Numbered from the stretch's first letter, positions 1 to 11,237 are shown. The stretch is 64,000 nucleotides of DNA from Ricordea florida (GCA_949710005.1 OX453276.1:13559133-13623132), one strand, 5' to 3'. Program-made: numbers and translations. Notes: generated from the sequence alone by a model not told the origin.

Positions 1-217
1 ACTGGAAGAGGACATCATCATCTACCAAAAATAAAGGATTACCTGAGGAATTCAGCAAATTGGATAGAATTAATGCTTAAGGACCAGTATGAATTCCCAG
101 GATTCAACACAGAGACTGTAGAGAGTTAAATTTCGCCCCAAGTACTCGACATCAGCTGTCAAAACGAAGCACAATATAAGTATAGATGGTGCGGATACCT
201 TATTAAATGTGAGAAGA

Positions 218-505
218 GGGCCTTGTGAAGGTGTGAGGAAGTGTGCTGGTCCTGACTGCTCGTACGTTGTCTCTAACAGACAAAAGGTCAATTGATGTGT
301 ACACCACAGAGAAGGTCATTCCCTTGTTTCCACTGGACCATGCCCTGCACATATGGTTTACATATGGCCATCCAGTGACGATGGAAGGCGATGGATTGGT
401 GTTGTGCCAGGTACATAACAATCACTCAAAACCAGCACCACACATCCTGTCCAGCAAAGTTAAAGAGGACATCCGGAAAGTGGTTTCTGATGACAGTACT
501 AAATC
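218..505 (+). pseudogene. zinc-binding transposon-protein fragment (decayed)
   Basis: Translation of the + strand gives a Cys/His-spaced segment (KCAGPDC, then CVHHREGH, then [11 protein letters not shown] and RRWIGVV), followed after a frame change by an NHSKPAPH-type stretch. This order of C..C, C..H, CP, a W-P patch, RRW and an H-rich end resembles the zinc-binding module of transposon-encoded proteins common in invertebrate genomes. A stop codon interrupts the segment near 294 and the frame changes near 415, so it is not a working gene. No flanking TIRs were found. The exact family is not identified. It could alternatively be a chance cysteine-rich reading. Confidence 0.35.
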
Positions 506-744
506 AAAATCCTAAAATTAAAAATCAAAATCAAAATGCCAAAAATAAAATTCCAAATTCTAAAAAATTAAAATCATAATTTGATGAAAATTTATCAGAA
601 CGAACCTTGAAAACCACCTGACTCACAGTTTCAGCTAAATTTCGTATAATATGTATGGAAGGTATATATACATTCCAACTTTTGCTTTTCTTAACCATTC
701 ATAGATCCAACTTATATGTTGTTGGTATAATTTATACGGCTTCA

Positions 745-1275
745 AATATCATCACTAAAATTGAAACACTTAATGAAATTGATAGATATGATAGATATGT
801 TTTATATATGACATACAAAGACCTTAACTTATCCCAAAAAGAAAGATGTGACCGATTTAGACAGGGTATATCAAACGAAAACATCCGAAGATTGCGGACA
901 AATGCAAGTAATAAAGATACAAGTCAACCCAAAGATGTTGTGTTATCTAAACTTCATGGAAGAAAATTTTGTATTCCGATTGATCATCCAGTTTTAACCG
1001 ATGGTGGAGTATTCTATGCATATGGTTTGAGAGATAATTTGAAATTCGAGTTAACTCTAGCAGCTGTGAAAAATATTGTTTACTACACGAATTCTGCTAA
1101 CCCACCTAATTATAAATTAACAAATATTGAATTAGAATACAGGACTATGACGAGTGCTTTTTTATCTAGTGGTGTACAACAGATCTACAAAGATGGGATA
1201 AGGATGGAATAATCACCAAACATATTAATTTACCAAGAAGATCAGCCACTGGAATTTGTTTATTCATGGTTTTGG
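745..1275 (+). pseudogene. Polinton major capsid protein fragment (second, unrelated copy)
   Basis: The reading frame to the stop at 1212 aligns by eye to the middle of the major capsid protein encoded at 19919-21163. Shared landmarks are RQGIS..NIR.LRTNA, the IPI.HP.L.D.GVFY block, LKFELTLA and the NIELEY segment. After the stop the match resumes in another frame (HINLPRRS near 1222-1245), with the intervening capsid residues missing. It therefore carries an internal deletion plus a frameshift. Both ends of the capsid gene are absent and no TIR, ATPase or polymerase lies nearby, so this is an isolated remnant. The many amino-acid differences from the 20-kb copy argue for an older, separate lineage. 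Upstream coding before about 745 is not recognisable. Confidence 0.78.
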
Positions 1276-2610
1276 GCGCCAGTTTTTCCTTCTTTTTTTT
1301 TTTCCAGGTTCCGGGTTCCAGGGGGTACGCCAGGACCGGCGAAATACATATACTAACCGCATAAGGCAGTGTTCACGTTTTCCGGTTTTGACAGTGAAGT
1401 GGACCTGATCCTGGCCTGGTCGTTTTATCACTATAACTATGGGGCCTGATTAAGATTTGTGTGAACATTAGGGAGAAATTCAAATGTCACGTGACAAGTG
1501 AAAAACAGCAATAGGAAAATCGACTAAATCAGTAAGTTAGACAAGGCAATCTAAAGAAATATGATAAGCAGCAACAACGTTTCGTGGAGAGCTTTGGTTT
1601 TACTCTTGTTAATTTTCTGTCCATCCCTGACTAATTCCTGAAACCCATAGAGAGATCTAGGACGCAACCGGCGTTTCAGTTATGTGAAGCATGTCCCGCC
1701 TTCCGACTCTCTTTGAGACTTGTTTAGACCGTGAACTGTGCTATTTTAAAAAAGAATAGATGCATCCTTTCAAAGTTTCAAATTTTCAGGATATAAACGT
1801 ATTATTTTAGACAGGATACAGGACGTAATTAGTGGCGTGATGTCACGCAACACAGTCAACGGCGTGCGTTAACCTCTTTGATTTCACGTTGCCGAGCTGT
1901 CAAAGAGCCTGTGGATTTGGCTTGTAGTTAGAGGACATTTAAAACCTAGACTGTGTCAAAAGTAACAATAATTATTCTTAAGCTGCTGGGATACGTTCCT
2001 GCTGTATTTTCTGGTCTATCTTCATTGTTTTCCCGGTGTTTTGAATGGACAACGACCGGTAGCTTAGGTCGTGCATAACAGAGTTTGAAAGACAAAACAA
2101 GAGCATCCCAGAAGCAAATTTTTGATCGGAAACCCAACTCTTAATCAAGGTAAGCCTGACTTTGAACAAATATGGTCAAAAATAATTCCTGTTGTCCCAT
2201 TCCTGGCTGATCGGTGACTTTGTTTACGTGATAAAGTAACATGATTGGGATCAACTGAACTATCGCATCACCGCATCACGTAGCAAATTACATGAAATTG
2301 AGCAAATTGGTCGACTAAATCTGAGGCGCTTGCTCAAAAACCTTATTGAACATATATGAAATGGTGAAATATAACATCTCTAGAGCTCAAAATCTGATTT
2401 TGGGGCTATTTGAAGAAGGCCCCTTATGTAGAATTGGAGTTTAACTTTGCCAATCACCCTGTTGTCAAGTACCTACTAAACAAAGCTCTTGAACCTTGTC
2501 ACGAAATCCGTATTTAATCCGGAAATGTTTCTTAGATTACGGTCAGCTATTTGATTTTGCTGAATTAAGTATAAAATCGTCGGTAAAAAGTTTATTCGGC
2601 CGTCGCGAGG
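1276..2610. other. non-coding stretch, no gene recognised
   Basis: No long frame or protein motif was seen on either strand. The stretch holds short T-rich runs (about 1290-1305) and ordinary AT-rich sequence. Short open frames around 1946-2169 on the minus strand overlap each other and show no recognisable domain. Confidence 0.5.
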
Positions 2611-2616
2611 CAATTT

Positions 2617-2680
2617 TTTAGACCAACAAGACGATCTAAGATCGTAAGTCAGACAACAGGTAGACGTGCTGTTATGAGTG
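2617..2680. repeat. dispersed repeat shared with 35912-35970
   Basis: The segment around ACAAGACGATCTAAGATCG through CAGGTAGACGTGCTGTTATG is nearly identical to 35918-35970. In both places it lies upstream of a copy of the short TIR element (about 60 bp away here, about 1.1 kb away there). The pair probably belongs to one larger repeat whose second copy has taken up insertions. Confidence 0.6.
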
Positions 2681-2738
2681 TTGACCACTTATGGTGCGGA
2701 GTGGTCCAAAAAAGAAATGCTAAGGGTACCAAGGACCT

Positions 2739-3116
2739 GGTTTCCTCGAGTTTCATCGCGAGGCACCTTGTCTTTATCAGCAAATGCTCTTCTGTCACTC
2801 TGTCCACATTTTCTGTTCACTGGTAACTTGTTTGATTTCTGGTTTGATTCTAGTGAGACATTCGCTACATCATTTGATTCTTTTGCTATTTTCAGTTCGC
2901 GGAACGAACCGTTTCGAAATATACGCCCATTACACACGCCATCTTTTAGAGTGGGTCTACCGCAAACGGCTTGTGGGTCTGTATGTTTGAGCGTAGAAAA
3001 GATGACACCATTATTTGTTTTCAACATCGTAGAAAGAAGTTTGCGCCCGTATTACGTGTCTGCGGTATTCCCCATTGCACATGACTGCGATTTGCGCTGA
3101 AACTCGAGGGTAAACC
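2739..3116. mobile_element. short TIR element, copy A
   Basis: The left end (TTTCCTCGAGTTTCATCGCG, from 2741) is repeated in inverted form at the right end (CTGAAACTCGAGGGTAAACC, to 3116), giving imperfect terminal inverted repeats of about 20 bp. The interior is nearly the same as 37099-37490 in the same orientation, so this is a repeat family of roughly 380-390 bp. Minus-strand translation gives an open 112-residue frame that is shared in parts with the second copy but has no recognised domain. It is best seen as a non-autonomous DNA element. The superfamily is unknown because no clear target duplication was identified. Confidence 0.6.
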
Positions 3117-3458
3117 TATATCGGTTGCCCAACTAACAAGAGCTAAATATCAGCTTTATCATATCTTGCCATAGTCTCTCACTGAACATCACTGGAGTCA
3201 CAAAAATCTTCACCACATTCATACATAAATACTTTCAAGCCAATACATTAATGATTGCACTCTGAAAACACAAAAAGCAACACAAAATAAGATACTGCCT
3301 ATTCAGTGTCTTCTTTTGAGGCAACACCTCAATGTCTGGTTGAACAAAGGTGGCTTGAACTTTCCCAACATACTGACTTTGAATCTCCTCAAAGTTTCTT
3401 TCCTTGCCTTTTTTCCCCTTCACGTTGCATTTCTTTTGGCATGTACTGCAAACTGACG

Positions 3459-4037
3459 CTGTCGATATACAGTCACTCGTTTGTGTTGTGTCTTGTAATT
3501 GAAAACCACTTGCAATTTCAGTTTCACGCGATGTCCCAAGTTGCACATTTTTGGCCTTTTCACGAGTAATTAGAGACCTTTAGATTCGACTCCAAGTTCG
3601 ACTACGAGTACGAGATTTTCAATTTACTGGCCAACGCGCATGCGTCATGACCGTGACACTGTCACGTAAGATTAAAACTCGTAGCCGGACTTTCGTCGAC
3701 GACGAGATTTTTGTGAGAAGTCGTTCACAAGAGTACGAGATTACGAAGCTGTCGATATACAGTCACTCATTTGTGTTGCGTCTTGTAATTGAAAACCACT
3801 TGCAATTTCAGTTTCACGGGATGTCCCAAGTCACACATTTTTGGCCTTTTCACGAGTAATTAGAGACCTTTAGATTTGACTCCGAGTTTGACTACGAGTA
3901 CGAGATTTTCAATTTACTGGCCAACGCGCATGCGTCATGACCGTGACACTGTCACGTAAGACTAAAACTCGTAGCCGGACTTTCGTAGACGACGAGATTT
4001 TTGTGAGAAGTCATTCACAAGAGTACGAGATTTCCAA
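3459..4037. repeat. tandem duplication, period about 290 bp, spanning a Harbinger end
   Basis: Units 3459-3748 and 3749-4037 are near-identical. Each starts GCTGTCGATATACAGTCACT and includes about 108 bp of flank, then the Harbinger terminal inverted repeat (TTAGAGACCTTTAGAT..., at 3570 and about 3860), then about 180 bp of element. Because the unit covers both flank and element end, the duplication happened after the element inserted. The result is two copies of the left terminus. Confidence 0.8.
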
Positions 4038-4638
4038 GGTAGGTTTTTATCACTTTTAGAATAACCCTGTTTCTTTGATAAATGCTTTGAGTTAAAGACA
4101 ACCTGTAAGGAATTTAGTTAGATAGAAATAAGTGTTTTTGTTGCGAAATTTAAAGAGAAAAACAAACTTTGTTTCCAATGTTATTCTTTGTCTCTTTGCG
4201 AACCCGAAGTTTTGAAAACTAAAATAAAACAACCTGAATTTTTAAGGTGAAAATGAAATTACTGAGCTTCTACGCTTCTGTGGATTTTGCTTTGTTTTAG
4301 AGCGCATTGGCTTCGAAAAAAAATAGACCAAAACTTAGCTGTTTGCGACGTATTTTTTAGAAAACTGTGCGAGTCAACATTTTTGTTACACACGACAAAA
4401 CTTGGTAAAACCATTCGTCTGGTCTAATCCCACAAGAAGGAACTAAAAGAATCACTTTTACGTACCCTACCTGGAAATAATGCAGGCTGCTTCGTTTGGT
4501 GGTTTCTTCTGTACTTTTTGACTCTAATGTCTGTAATTCATTTATCAAGTTTTTGTTTACACATTTTTGCTATGTAAACATTGGGCTATAGTGAAATTCT
4601 CACAACATATGTGGTTTTTACATTATTTTTTAATGCAG

Positions 4639-5346
4639 AAATCATGACCAGCAAGCGGGAGTTGTTTATCTGGTAAAAACATCATGAATCTTTCCTGTTG
4701 AGTGAAATACTATTGGAGGAACCATTCAAATTTAATAATGGTTCAAAAGAAAAAGGAGCTGTATGGTCAAAAATTGCAGAGTCCTTAGCTCAACATGGTA
4801 TGAAGGTGACGCAAAGATCAGTCAGGGAGAAGTTTGAAAAACTTTACAGCGAGAGAAAGGGAGGAGAAGCAAGCAAGTGGAGTGGATGTCGAGTATGACG
4901 AGAACTACAGGGCACTTACAAAAATCCATGAGAGGATATCAGAGTACGAAGAGGAAAGACAAGTGAAAGAGACAAAGGAGAAGGCAACAGCTGCAGAAAT
5001 GAGAAAGAGAGCCACTGAGAGGTTAAGTTTGACGAAAAAAAGAAACAAAGCCGACACGGCTGGAAGTGACGAATCGGAGTAAGAAGTTTCACCGAAACGG
5101 AGAAAGAGTCAAACAAGCATGGTGGACATGATAAAGGAGAGTGTAGCCATGAAGCAAAAACACCAGGACGACCAGAGTCAGATAAGGAGCAGAGAGCTGG
5201 AACTACGGGCAGCTGAGTTGCAACAACAGCAACAGTTTCAAAGCATGCTAATCCAGCAGCAACAGCAGTTTCAACGACACCAACAACAAATGACCATGGC
5301 CATGTTCACTACTCTAAATGAACTTTTCAAAAAAATCAAAAATTAA
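4639..5346 (+). pseudogene. Harbinger Myb/SANT-like DNA-binding protein (broken)
   Basis: An acceptor-like TTTTTTAATGCAG ends at 4638. The frame opens with an ATG at 4644, then hits TAA at 4674. It continues in the same frame through a trihelix/SANT-like region (EILLEEPFKF, WSKIAESL, SVREKFEKL). It then shifts frame near 4860 into EKQASGVDVEYDENYRAL and an acidic-basic coiled coil, and ends with a glutamine-rich segment at 5200-5290 after another stop. Such proteins assist Harbinger transposases by binding the element ends and helping nuclear import. One stop and at least one frameshift make this copy non-functional as read. Confidence 0.75.
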
Positions 5347-5371
5347 ATTTCTCTTTAAAAAAGTTCAAGTT

Positions 5372-5579
5372 TTTATTACACCCATTTTGAAATCACCGGT
5401 GATCCATGCAATTTGATTGGCTCATAGCAGTGTGATTTATTCATAAATTGCATCATTTTTTGCTCTAAATCGCATCATTTTTAAAAAGTTACTTTTCTTC
5501 AAAAACCGGGCTTCTATAAGTGGAAAAATAAATAAGTAGTATTAACAAAAAACTGTGATTTCAAAATGAGTGTAATAAA
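5372..5579. mobile_element. fold-back MITE (208 bp)
   Basis: A 25-bp left arm (5372-5396, TTTATTACACCCATTTTGAA...) is inverted with about one mismatch at 5555-5579. The interior has no coding potential. It lies just 3' of the Myb-like ORF inside the Harbinger element and touches the next MITE. Confidence 0.7.
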
Positions 5580-5580
5580 G

Positions 5581-5724
5581 TGGTAATTGAACTTCGTGTC
5601 GTGCAATTTTGGTCTGAAATCATACTTGTGATTTCATATCGAACTCGCGCTATGCGCTCGTTTGATATTTGAAATCACATGTATGATTTCAGACCAAATT
5701 GCACTCCACTCAGTTCAATTACCA
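5581..5724. mobile_element. fold-back MITE (144 bp, almost entirely palindromic)
   Basis: The left arm (5581-5643, TGGTAATTGAACTTCG...) and the right arm (5662-5724, ...CAGTTCAATTACCA) are imperfect inverted repeats of about 63 bp around an 18-nt loop. Almost all of the element would fold into one hairpin. It abuts the preceding MITE with one base between them. Confidence 0.7.
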
Positions 5725-5729
5725 TTATA

Positions 5730-7260
5730 AATTATGTGCGTATTTTCACACATAGTGATTTATTAAGTGAATGGTCAACTTGAACAGAATTTTTCAAAGA
5801 CAAGAAACTTTAATTTTATTACTTAACATTTAATTATTGCAGCAAGAAACTGTTAAATCATGCTGCCTTATTCCATGTACATGGTTGCAAGCTATATTGT
5901 ACTTTGTTGTTTTTTTTGGCCAATAAACAACAAAATAATCCCAAAGAATTAACAAAGCAGTCACATTCTTGTTTATCAATCTAATCACTGTCTGCTTGCT
6001 TGTAGGCAAGCTTTCTCGAGTTATAGGCTAGTACACATACATTCTTTCTTGTGAGTTTCAAAAACCATTTTTTTGTTTTTCATAAGAGACAACTGAAGCC
6101 ATATTTAGTAACTCAGCCTATCCTAATTCCCTTTTGTTATCGACTTAAAATTAGTTTCCTTAAGGCTGGGAGCCTTTTAATCTTGGTGAGTTGACAAACA
6201 AAATTACATAACATCAAATTAGCGCCAGTGCGCTTATATGAGGGCGGTGCTTATTAAATTAATTTCAGTAATGGTGCAGCACTTATTCTAGATTGACACT
6301 TATTCTTGTAGCGGCACTTAATCAATTTTTTTCGACCAGGCAAAATTACTCTCAGTAGAAATACTCCTAGTCCCATCATGCTACGGAAACTGGGATAAGC
6401 TCCAGCTTGATGGGCCACTAGGCTTGCAAACAGACTTTACCTCCACCTACCACCTTGTTTCAATCAAAACAGCTCAAGCATGCAAAACAATAAAATGTTG
6501 ATTTCAAAAAGGCCTGGTTTCACGCGACAAAACATCCCTTATTTGCATAAAAACAAAAGGTGGGTCAACAGCATTTTCTCACTTTCTCTTCCGCCAGCAG
6601 TATTTTTGTGCTTTTTAGTGCACTAAAATGTCTTGCCTCTCTTTTCATATTATGAGAGGGTTGAAAAAAGGTAGTGACAAACAAAATGATGAGAAAACAG
6701 TCTGTATGGCATTTTGTGGTTGACCAGATGCAGTCAAACTTATGCAAATCTTGGCCAAATTCCCATTTGCCCATCACATGAAGCCAGACAACAATCCAAT
6801 CAACAGTTAAGATTCTGAAGATTTGAATCGAGTTGCCACTTGAACATTGAAAAATTCACCCCAAGAATGGAATATTGAAGAGAAAAATAAAATCAAACTT
6901 CCATAAATAAATTCATTAATTCACCCTTGATAGAAGCGCTTGAGCAGCTGTTTTACTGCGTGGGAGGCTACAGGGAGTCAGGATACTCCCAAAAAAATTT
7001 TTGGGAAACTAGAAAATAAATATACTTCTTAAACTCACAAATAATACATCAACTTAAAACAAAGGAAATCAGAACCATGATAGAAGAGAAAACAGACAAC
7101 GTATATGTTACAAAACGGATTGACAAAAACATTACAAATCCCATCACTGTCATCGAGCGGTTCACCTGACATTAACACTATGTATTCAGGAACCGCCCTC
7201 GGATCCAGGCCACATTTATCGAGGCAACACAAACATTAGTCTTTTGGAAGTCCAGAACAG
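5730..7260. other. non-coding interior of the Harbinger element
   Basis: The region between the 3' ends of the two convergent Harbinger genes is AT-rich. The small minus-strand frames at 6565-6777 and 7035-7232 show no recognised domain. No RNA gene was seen. Confidence 0.45.
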
Positions 7261-7267
7261 GTAGTTC

Positions 7268-9399
7268 TCAAAACTGAAAGTATTCCTGGATGGTTGGTGG
7301 CTGCAAATCAAAATAAGTGCTGGTGCCAGAGCCATAAAAGCAGGTAAGGGCATTTCTCAAAAGACCACATGCAGAATACATCGTACCAACTGGGCTAAGT
7401 CCAATTTTCAGGTTTTTCTTAAAGTCTAAAAATGCAAAATAGGAGGTAATGTCATTAAACACCCACTCAACGGATGATCTCACTTTGCTCATGGAGGAAT
7501 TGAATGCCGCTTCGTCTGCTGTAAGGTGCCCTTTCTTAAAAGGGGCCTGCAGGTGTACCCTCAAGGGGTAAGCTGGATCGCCATATATACAGAGAGGGCG
7601 GCCAGTTTGGTTGAAGGAGTACTGCTCCAGCTGGCCCAGCAGTCCTGACATCCTCAACATTGCAGAGTCATGTCTCTTTCCTTCTGTTAATAAAACCCAA
7701 ATAATTTACATTAGTTTTAGCATATGATTGTTTGAAATGCAAAATGCAGAAAGAAACTGTTTCTGAGACTGGAAACTAAAACAACAAAATGAAAACAATG
7801 GACTTGTCAGGGTTGAAATTGAAGCAGGAGATAGGAAACCACATCACTACAGTATTGAAAATAGTGTCCCCAATAACAGTTATGTACTTTCTTAATCGCA
7901 AATAAACACCTTTCAATTCTTTCTATCTGAATGAGAATTGACCTGTTTCCTCGGTGGTCCGCATTGAGCCATTTGACCACAGGCTACGAAAACACATTAA
8001 CTTTAATGAAAAAAATTTGTATTCACAGACTGTAAGAAGAACTTAAAACATCTTCCTCTCCTACTGGGAGAGGAAGCAAAGTACTGCGAAACACGCATTG
8101 CTCATGCAAGGCACCAACATCATGGCGATATCAGATCATTTTTTTTTTGTATTGAAATCAAAACGTGTGCTTACCAACAGGACCAAACAAATTAGCAATC
8201 ATCCCATTTGGGGTGGCAACGGACTGAAACTTTAAACCATGGACACGTTTGTGGCCGTTGAACATGATACGCCGATTCTCTCCAGGCCGGCAGATCGGTC
8301 TTAAAGTTCCATCAACGAAACCCCAGCAGTTGTCCAAGGCTGCGCCTTTCTGGTGGATTGCTCGGCAGAATTCCTGCAGGTGTTGGGGTTGTAACCAGGG
8401 CTGGTTGAGATGTTCAAAAAGATGGCCTTGAGAATTGACCACATGGTCCATCACTTCCGCTAAAATTAGACTTATTTCAGGAACCAAGCAACCAAAACGA
8501 GGAACCATGTCACTGAGCCGGCACGGAAACGCAAATCTTTTCAGAAGCACGAGAAGCCCTTCTTCTCTGGAAGCCACAGTTCCATTTGGACAGGTGAATG
8601 TCTCGGGTATCCTGAGAGCTTGACCGAGAAGATCAATCTCCAGGGGTGTACCTGCCTTTAAGCAAATAAGCACGGGATTACAAGTGACTCGGACGGTATG
8701 ATACATATTTTGAAAAAACAGAGCGACTCACACCACTCGCCCTGATGACTGCTCACAGAGACACCCATTGATATAGAAGCCGTGATTCGCGAATTTTGCA
8801 CCAATAAGAACAGACCTCTAGCTTTCCAATTTCTTTGAGTTCGACTAAGATTTCAGGTATGTTTGCAACTGATGTGTCGCTAGTCAGGTCATCAGTCCGT
8901 TGTTGTTGTTGACCACAACCACAACTGGCTGCATTTTGTTGAATATTACCTTATTTCATGCTCAATATGGAATCCTGGCATTTTCTAATTAATTTATGCA
9001 CCCAGATTACATCTCCGACAGAGTACTGGAATTTCCAGAGTTTTCCAGGAGGGCATGTCCCCAACCCCCCACCCCCCCTCCCTCCCTTTCCCCATGCATT
9101 TTACGCCTTGTGCTAATGCGCCCAACTTGTATCTCCCCTCAATATGCTTCACCAAGGCTTACAAACAAAAAATGCCTAGGAACGCCACTGATCTCGGAGG
9201 GACCAAATCTGAACTCGGCTTTCACCTCTGCTTCCGACATGTCTCCCATTTGGACTTCAATTCGATCAAATTTCCAATACGGAAACGGCTGATTCTTTCT
9301 GGTAAGGTGACTAAACATAGCTGTCACTTGTTCTTCATCGAGCACGTTGTCGAGATAGAGCATCAGAGATGCTGCTAGCATATTTTTCTTGGAAAACAT
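7268..9399 (-). CDS. Harbinger (HARBI1-type) DDE transposase, three exons
   Basis: Exons are inferred at 9399-9189, 8651-8175 and 7683-7268. Both introns have GT..AG ends, and the joins are in frame with no stop, giving about 367 residues, the usual length for the family. Family landmarks appear in order: an N-terminal EFRFGPSEI block, LLVLLKRFAFPCRL, a first catalytic Asp in CWGFVDGTLRPI, the NGHKRVHGLKFQS block, a second Asp in IYGDPAYPL and the Glu in SSVEWVFND. This is the DDE_Tnp_4 arrangement, which cuts and rejoins DNA at element ends. The transposase appears intact while its Myb partner is broken, so it could act only with a partner supplied elsewhere. Splice sites are by eye. Confidence 0.85.
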
Positions 9400-9679
9400 T
9401 TCAGTGAAAAGTAAACCAGCACAAAACTCGCACTCTTCTTAATTTGCAACATCTAAACGTTGCATATTTGACGAAAGCGAGTACGAGTGCAAGCCAACAG
9501 TGCCAGACTCCACGCGGCCAAAACTCGTACTCGTCCTCGAAGTCGTCATCGGATCTAAAGGTCTCTAATATGCCTTGAACGGTCTCGTAATTTTCAAAGG
9601 AAGAATTATTTAACTTTCTTACGGAGACATTTTCTCTACAAGGTGTAGACGATGCCAGTGGAGCCTTCTCTTCGTTGAC

Positions 9680-9826
9680 TCAAGAAGTACTGAATGATGG
9701 AACGGGATCCACACATCCCATGTCTTCATGGCACTTTTTCCGTAATTCTGCGGGTCTGTGGCCATGAATCCCACTTCGTTTCTTTCGCTTAACAAATCTA
9801 AACTTTCGGTAAGATGGTTTAGCCAT
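9680..9826 (-). CDS. short basic ORF, possible first exon of a transposon protein
   Basis: This is a 48-residue minus-strand frame starting with ATG at 9826. It is rich in Lys/Arg (KRKKRSG) with a GIHGHRPAELRKK motif and ends at TGA 9680. Similar basic starts with a G.HG.RP.ELR.. patch are seen in invertebrate transposon proteins, but the family is not identified. It lies just outside the right end of the Harbinger element. No downstream exon was recognised. Confidence 0.3.
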   Translation of the reverse strand: MAKPSYRKFRFVKRKKRSGIHGHRPAELRKKCHEDMGCVDPVPSFSTS

Positions 9827-10016
9827 TTCCAGACGAAGAAAACTGAAGAAAAAGCTTAAAAAACCAGTTCGCTACTGCACGCACAACAATCGATCCTAAC
9901 ACGCGATCTCACAACAACAACTCAAAAGTGACGTAGTGGCTCATAGAAGCATGGAACGAGTAAAACTTGAGTGGACTTCAATGAATCTGGATTTCAGGAG
10001 TGAGGAATACGTTTTA

Positions 10017-10045
10017 CAGTATTGTGAAAAAGTAATGCAAACGAA
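10017..10045 (+). repeat. Tc1/mariner-like left TIR (29 bp)
   Basis: This is an exact inverted match to 34273-34301. It is preceded by TA at 10015-10016. Confidence 0.85.
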
Positions 10046-10270
10046 TGTCGACGGAATTCGCGCTTTTCGTGGCTTTTCGAGGAAATTTCGCTTGAAACGA
10101 AATCTCTTCGACAATTCGCGACATTTCGCCGCATTTTCGCGCCGTCTATTGTTTCGATATGCGTGAACTTTCGGGCACTTTTTCGCTGTGTGCGGTAATT
10201 CGCCGCGAACTTTCAAGCGATAATTCGCGAACTTTCGTGCGAAGATTCGAGTCTTTTCGAGCAAAGTTCG
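10046..10270. repeat. subterminal TTCGCGAA-like palindromic repeat cluster (left)
   Basis: This is a dense run of degenerate motifs built from TTCGCG, CGAAA and GAACTTTCG, in both orientations. Examples are around 10052, 10080, 10110-10140, 10190 and 10215-10260. The matching cluster at the other end is 27775-27970. Subterminal arrays of this type are often transposase binding sites; that role is inferred here. Confidence 0.7.
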
Positions 10271-10662
10271 CTATGATGTAAATGTGAATCTTCTCTCTCG
10301 ATCGTTCTCTTGTGCAGGCCTGAAACACGGACAAAGCGTGTTTACAGATGTAAATTCATAATTACATCGTAAAATGTTCTTTAAAACTTACCTTGTTAGT
10401 CCACGAAGAAAACGTAAATATAAACTTCATCCCAAATGTCAAAAACATTGAAGTTTCATAACGAAAAGTTGACATTTGCGACAAAAGCTACCGAGAACTA
10501 TATGTACGTTGTGTAAAAACACACAATGTTTCCCACTGTAGTGCTAGTCCCTGCGCGAAATTATTATTGCTACCATAGCAACGCCTTAGAAAAAGACAAC
10601 AGATTCCACATTCATTCACCTGTTCATTCGCATTCAAGCACACGAAAAGTGAACTTGTAATC

Positions 10663-10848
10663 ATGCCGAAAGTATCAAATTATACGAGAACTCGAATCGA
10701 GGTCCTTGACAAGCAAGGTCTCCCTCCAGCTGCAATTTTAAGATCTTTGAAGAACGAAGGTTTGGCCGTCAGTCTCGCTAGTGTTACGCGAATCGTGAAA
10801 AAGCTACGAATTACCGGCTCCGTCGGCTCCATTGTCAATTTGCCTTAG
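10663..10848 (+). pseudogene. N-terminal helix-turn-helix of a Tc1/mariner-like transposase
   Basis: The 61-residue frame starts MPKVSNYTRTRIEVLDKQG, followed by a helix-turn-helix-like stretch with AAILRSLKNEG and TRIVKKLRITGSVG. The GSV tail after a paired HTH is typical of Tc1-type N-termini. The ORF stops at 10846-10848, where the second HTH and catalytic domain should follow. The next 200 bp contain an imperfect repeat of the segment around the stop but no DDE motifs. It is therefore a truncated or non-autonomous transposase. The frame runs + relative to the left TIR. Confidence 0.6.
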
Positions 10849-11060
10849 TGGATTTAACACAGAAACTGCTGATGTTTATTTATGAATGAAGGTAGCAAAA
10901 TAAACACAAGAACGTGGTCAACTGTACGAGCGATCGGCATCGACTCAACCACTGTCGAATTGTTATCGTCCCTTGAGCGTTTATGGTAAACCTTCAAATC
11001 GGATCCATGTTGTCAGTTCGCTTTAGTGGATTTAACACAAAATTGCTGATGTTTTGTCTT
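10836..11060 (+). repeat. imperfect direct repeat pair
   Basis: The sequence around TTAGTGGATTTAACACAGAA (near 10845) recurs as TTAGTGGATTTAACACAAAA (near 11025). The shared context before (CCAT..TTGTCA.TT..C) and after (TTGCTGATGTTT) extends to about 45 bp. This looks like an internal partial duplication in the outer element. Confidence 0.6.
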
Positions 11061-11237
11061 GCTTACTTCGTAAAAAATGGTAAGTTATATGTATACATCG
11101 ACAGCACTGTATGTCAAATCGAGCCAAGCCAGCGAACTTGCCTAAGAACCCTTCACAAATGCCACGTGAGTACCCTTTATATGCGTTAGTTGCGTGCTTT
11201 ATTCGCTTAATGATCAATACGCTCCATTTTTACTTAA

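Larger units (their letters stand above)
3573..9565. mobile_element. PIF/Harbinger DNA transposon, about 6 kb
   Basis: The left terminus (GAGACCTTTAGATTCGACTC, preceded by TTA) and the right terminus (inverse, ...GGATCTAAAGGTCTC followed by TAA at 9566) form terminal inverted repeats. These continue imperfectly through a GACTACGAGTACGAG-like segment for about 45 bp. Inside are the two genes typical of the superfamily: a DDE transposase on the minus strand and a Myb/SANT-like protein on the plus strand, arranged convergently. The expected identical 3-bp target duplication is not seen (TTA against TAA). The left end is tandemly duplicated and the interior has taken up two fold-back MITEs. Confidence 0.8.

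Noticed and set aside
2689-3027. Minus-strand frame considered as a possible THAP-like protein
   Set aside because: The Cys/His spacing of a THAP domain is not present; the frame lies within a short non-autonomous repeat.
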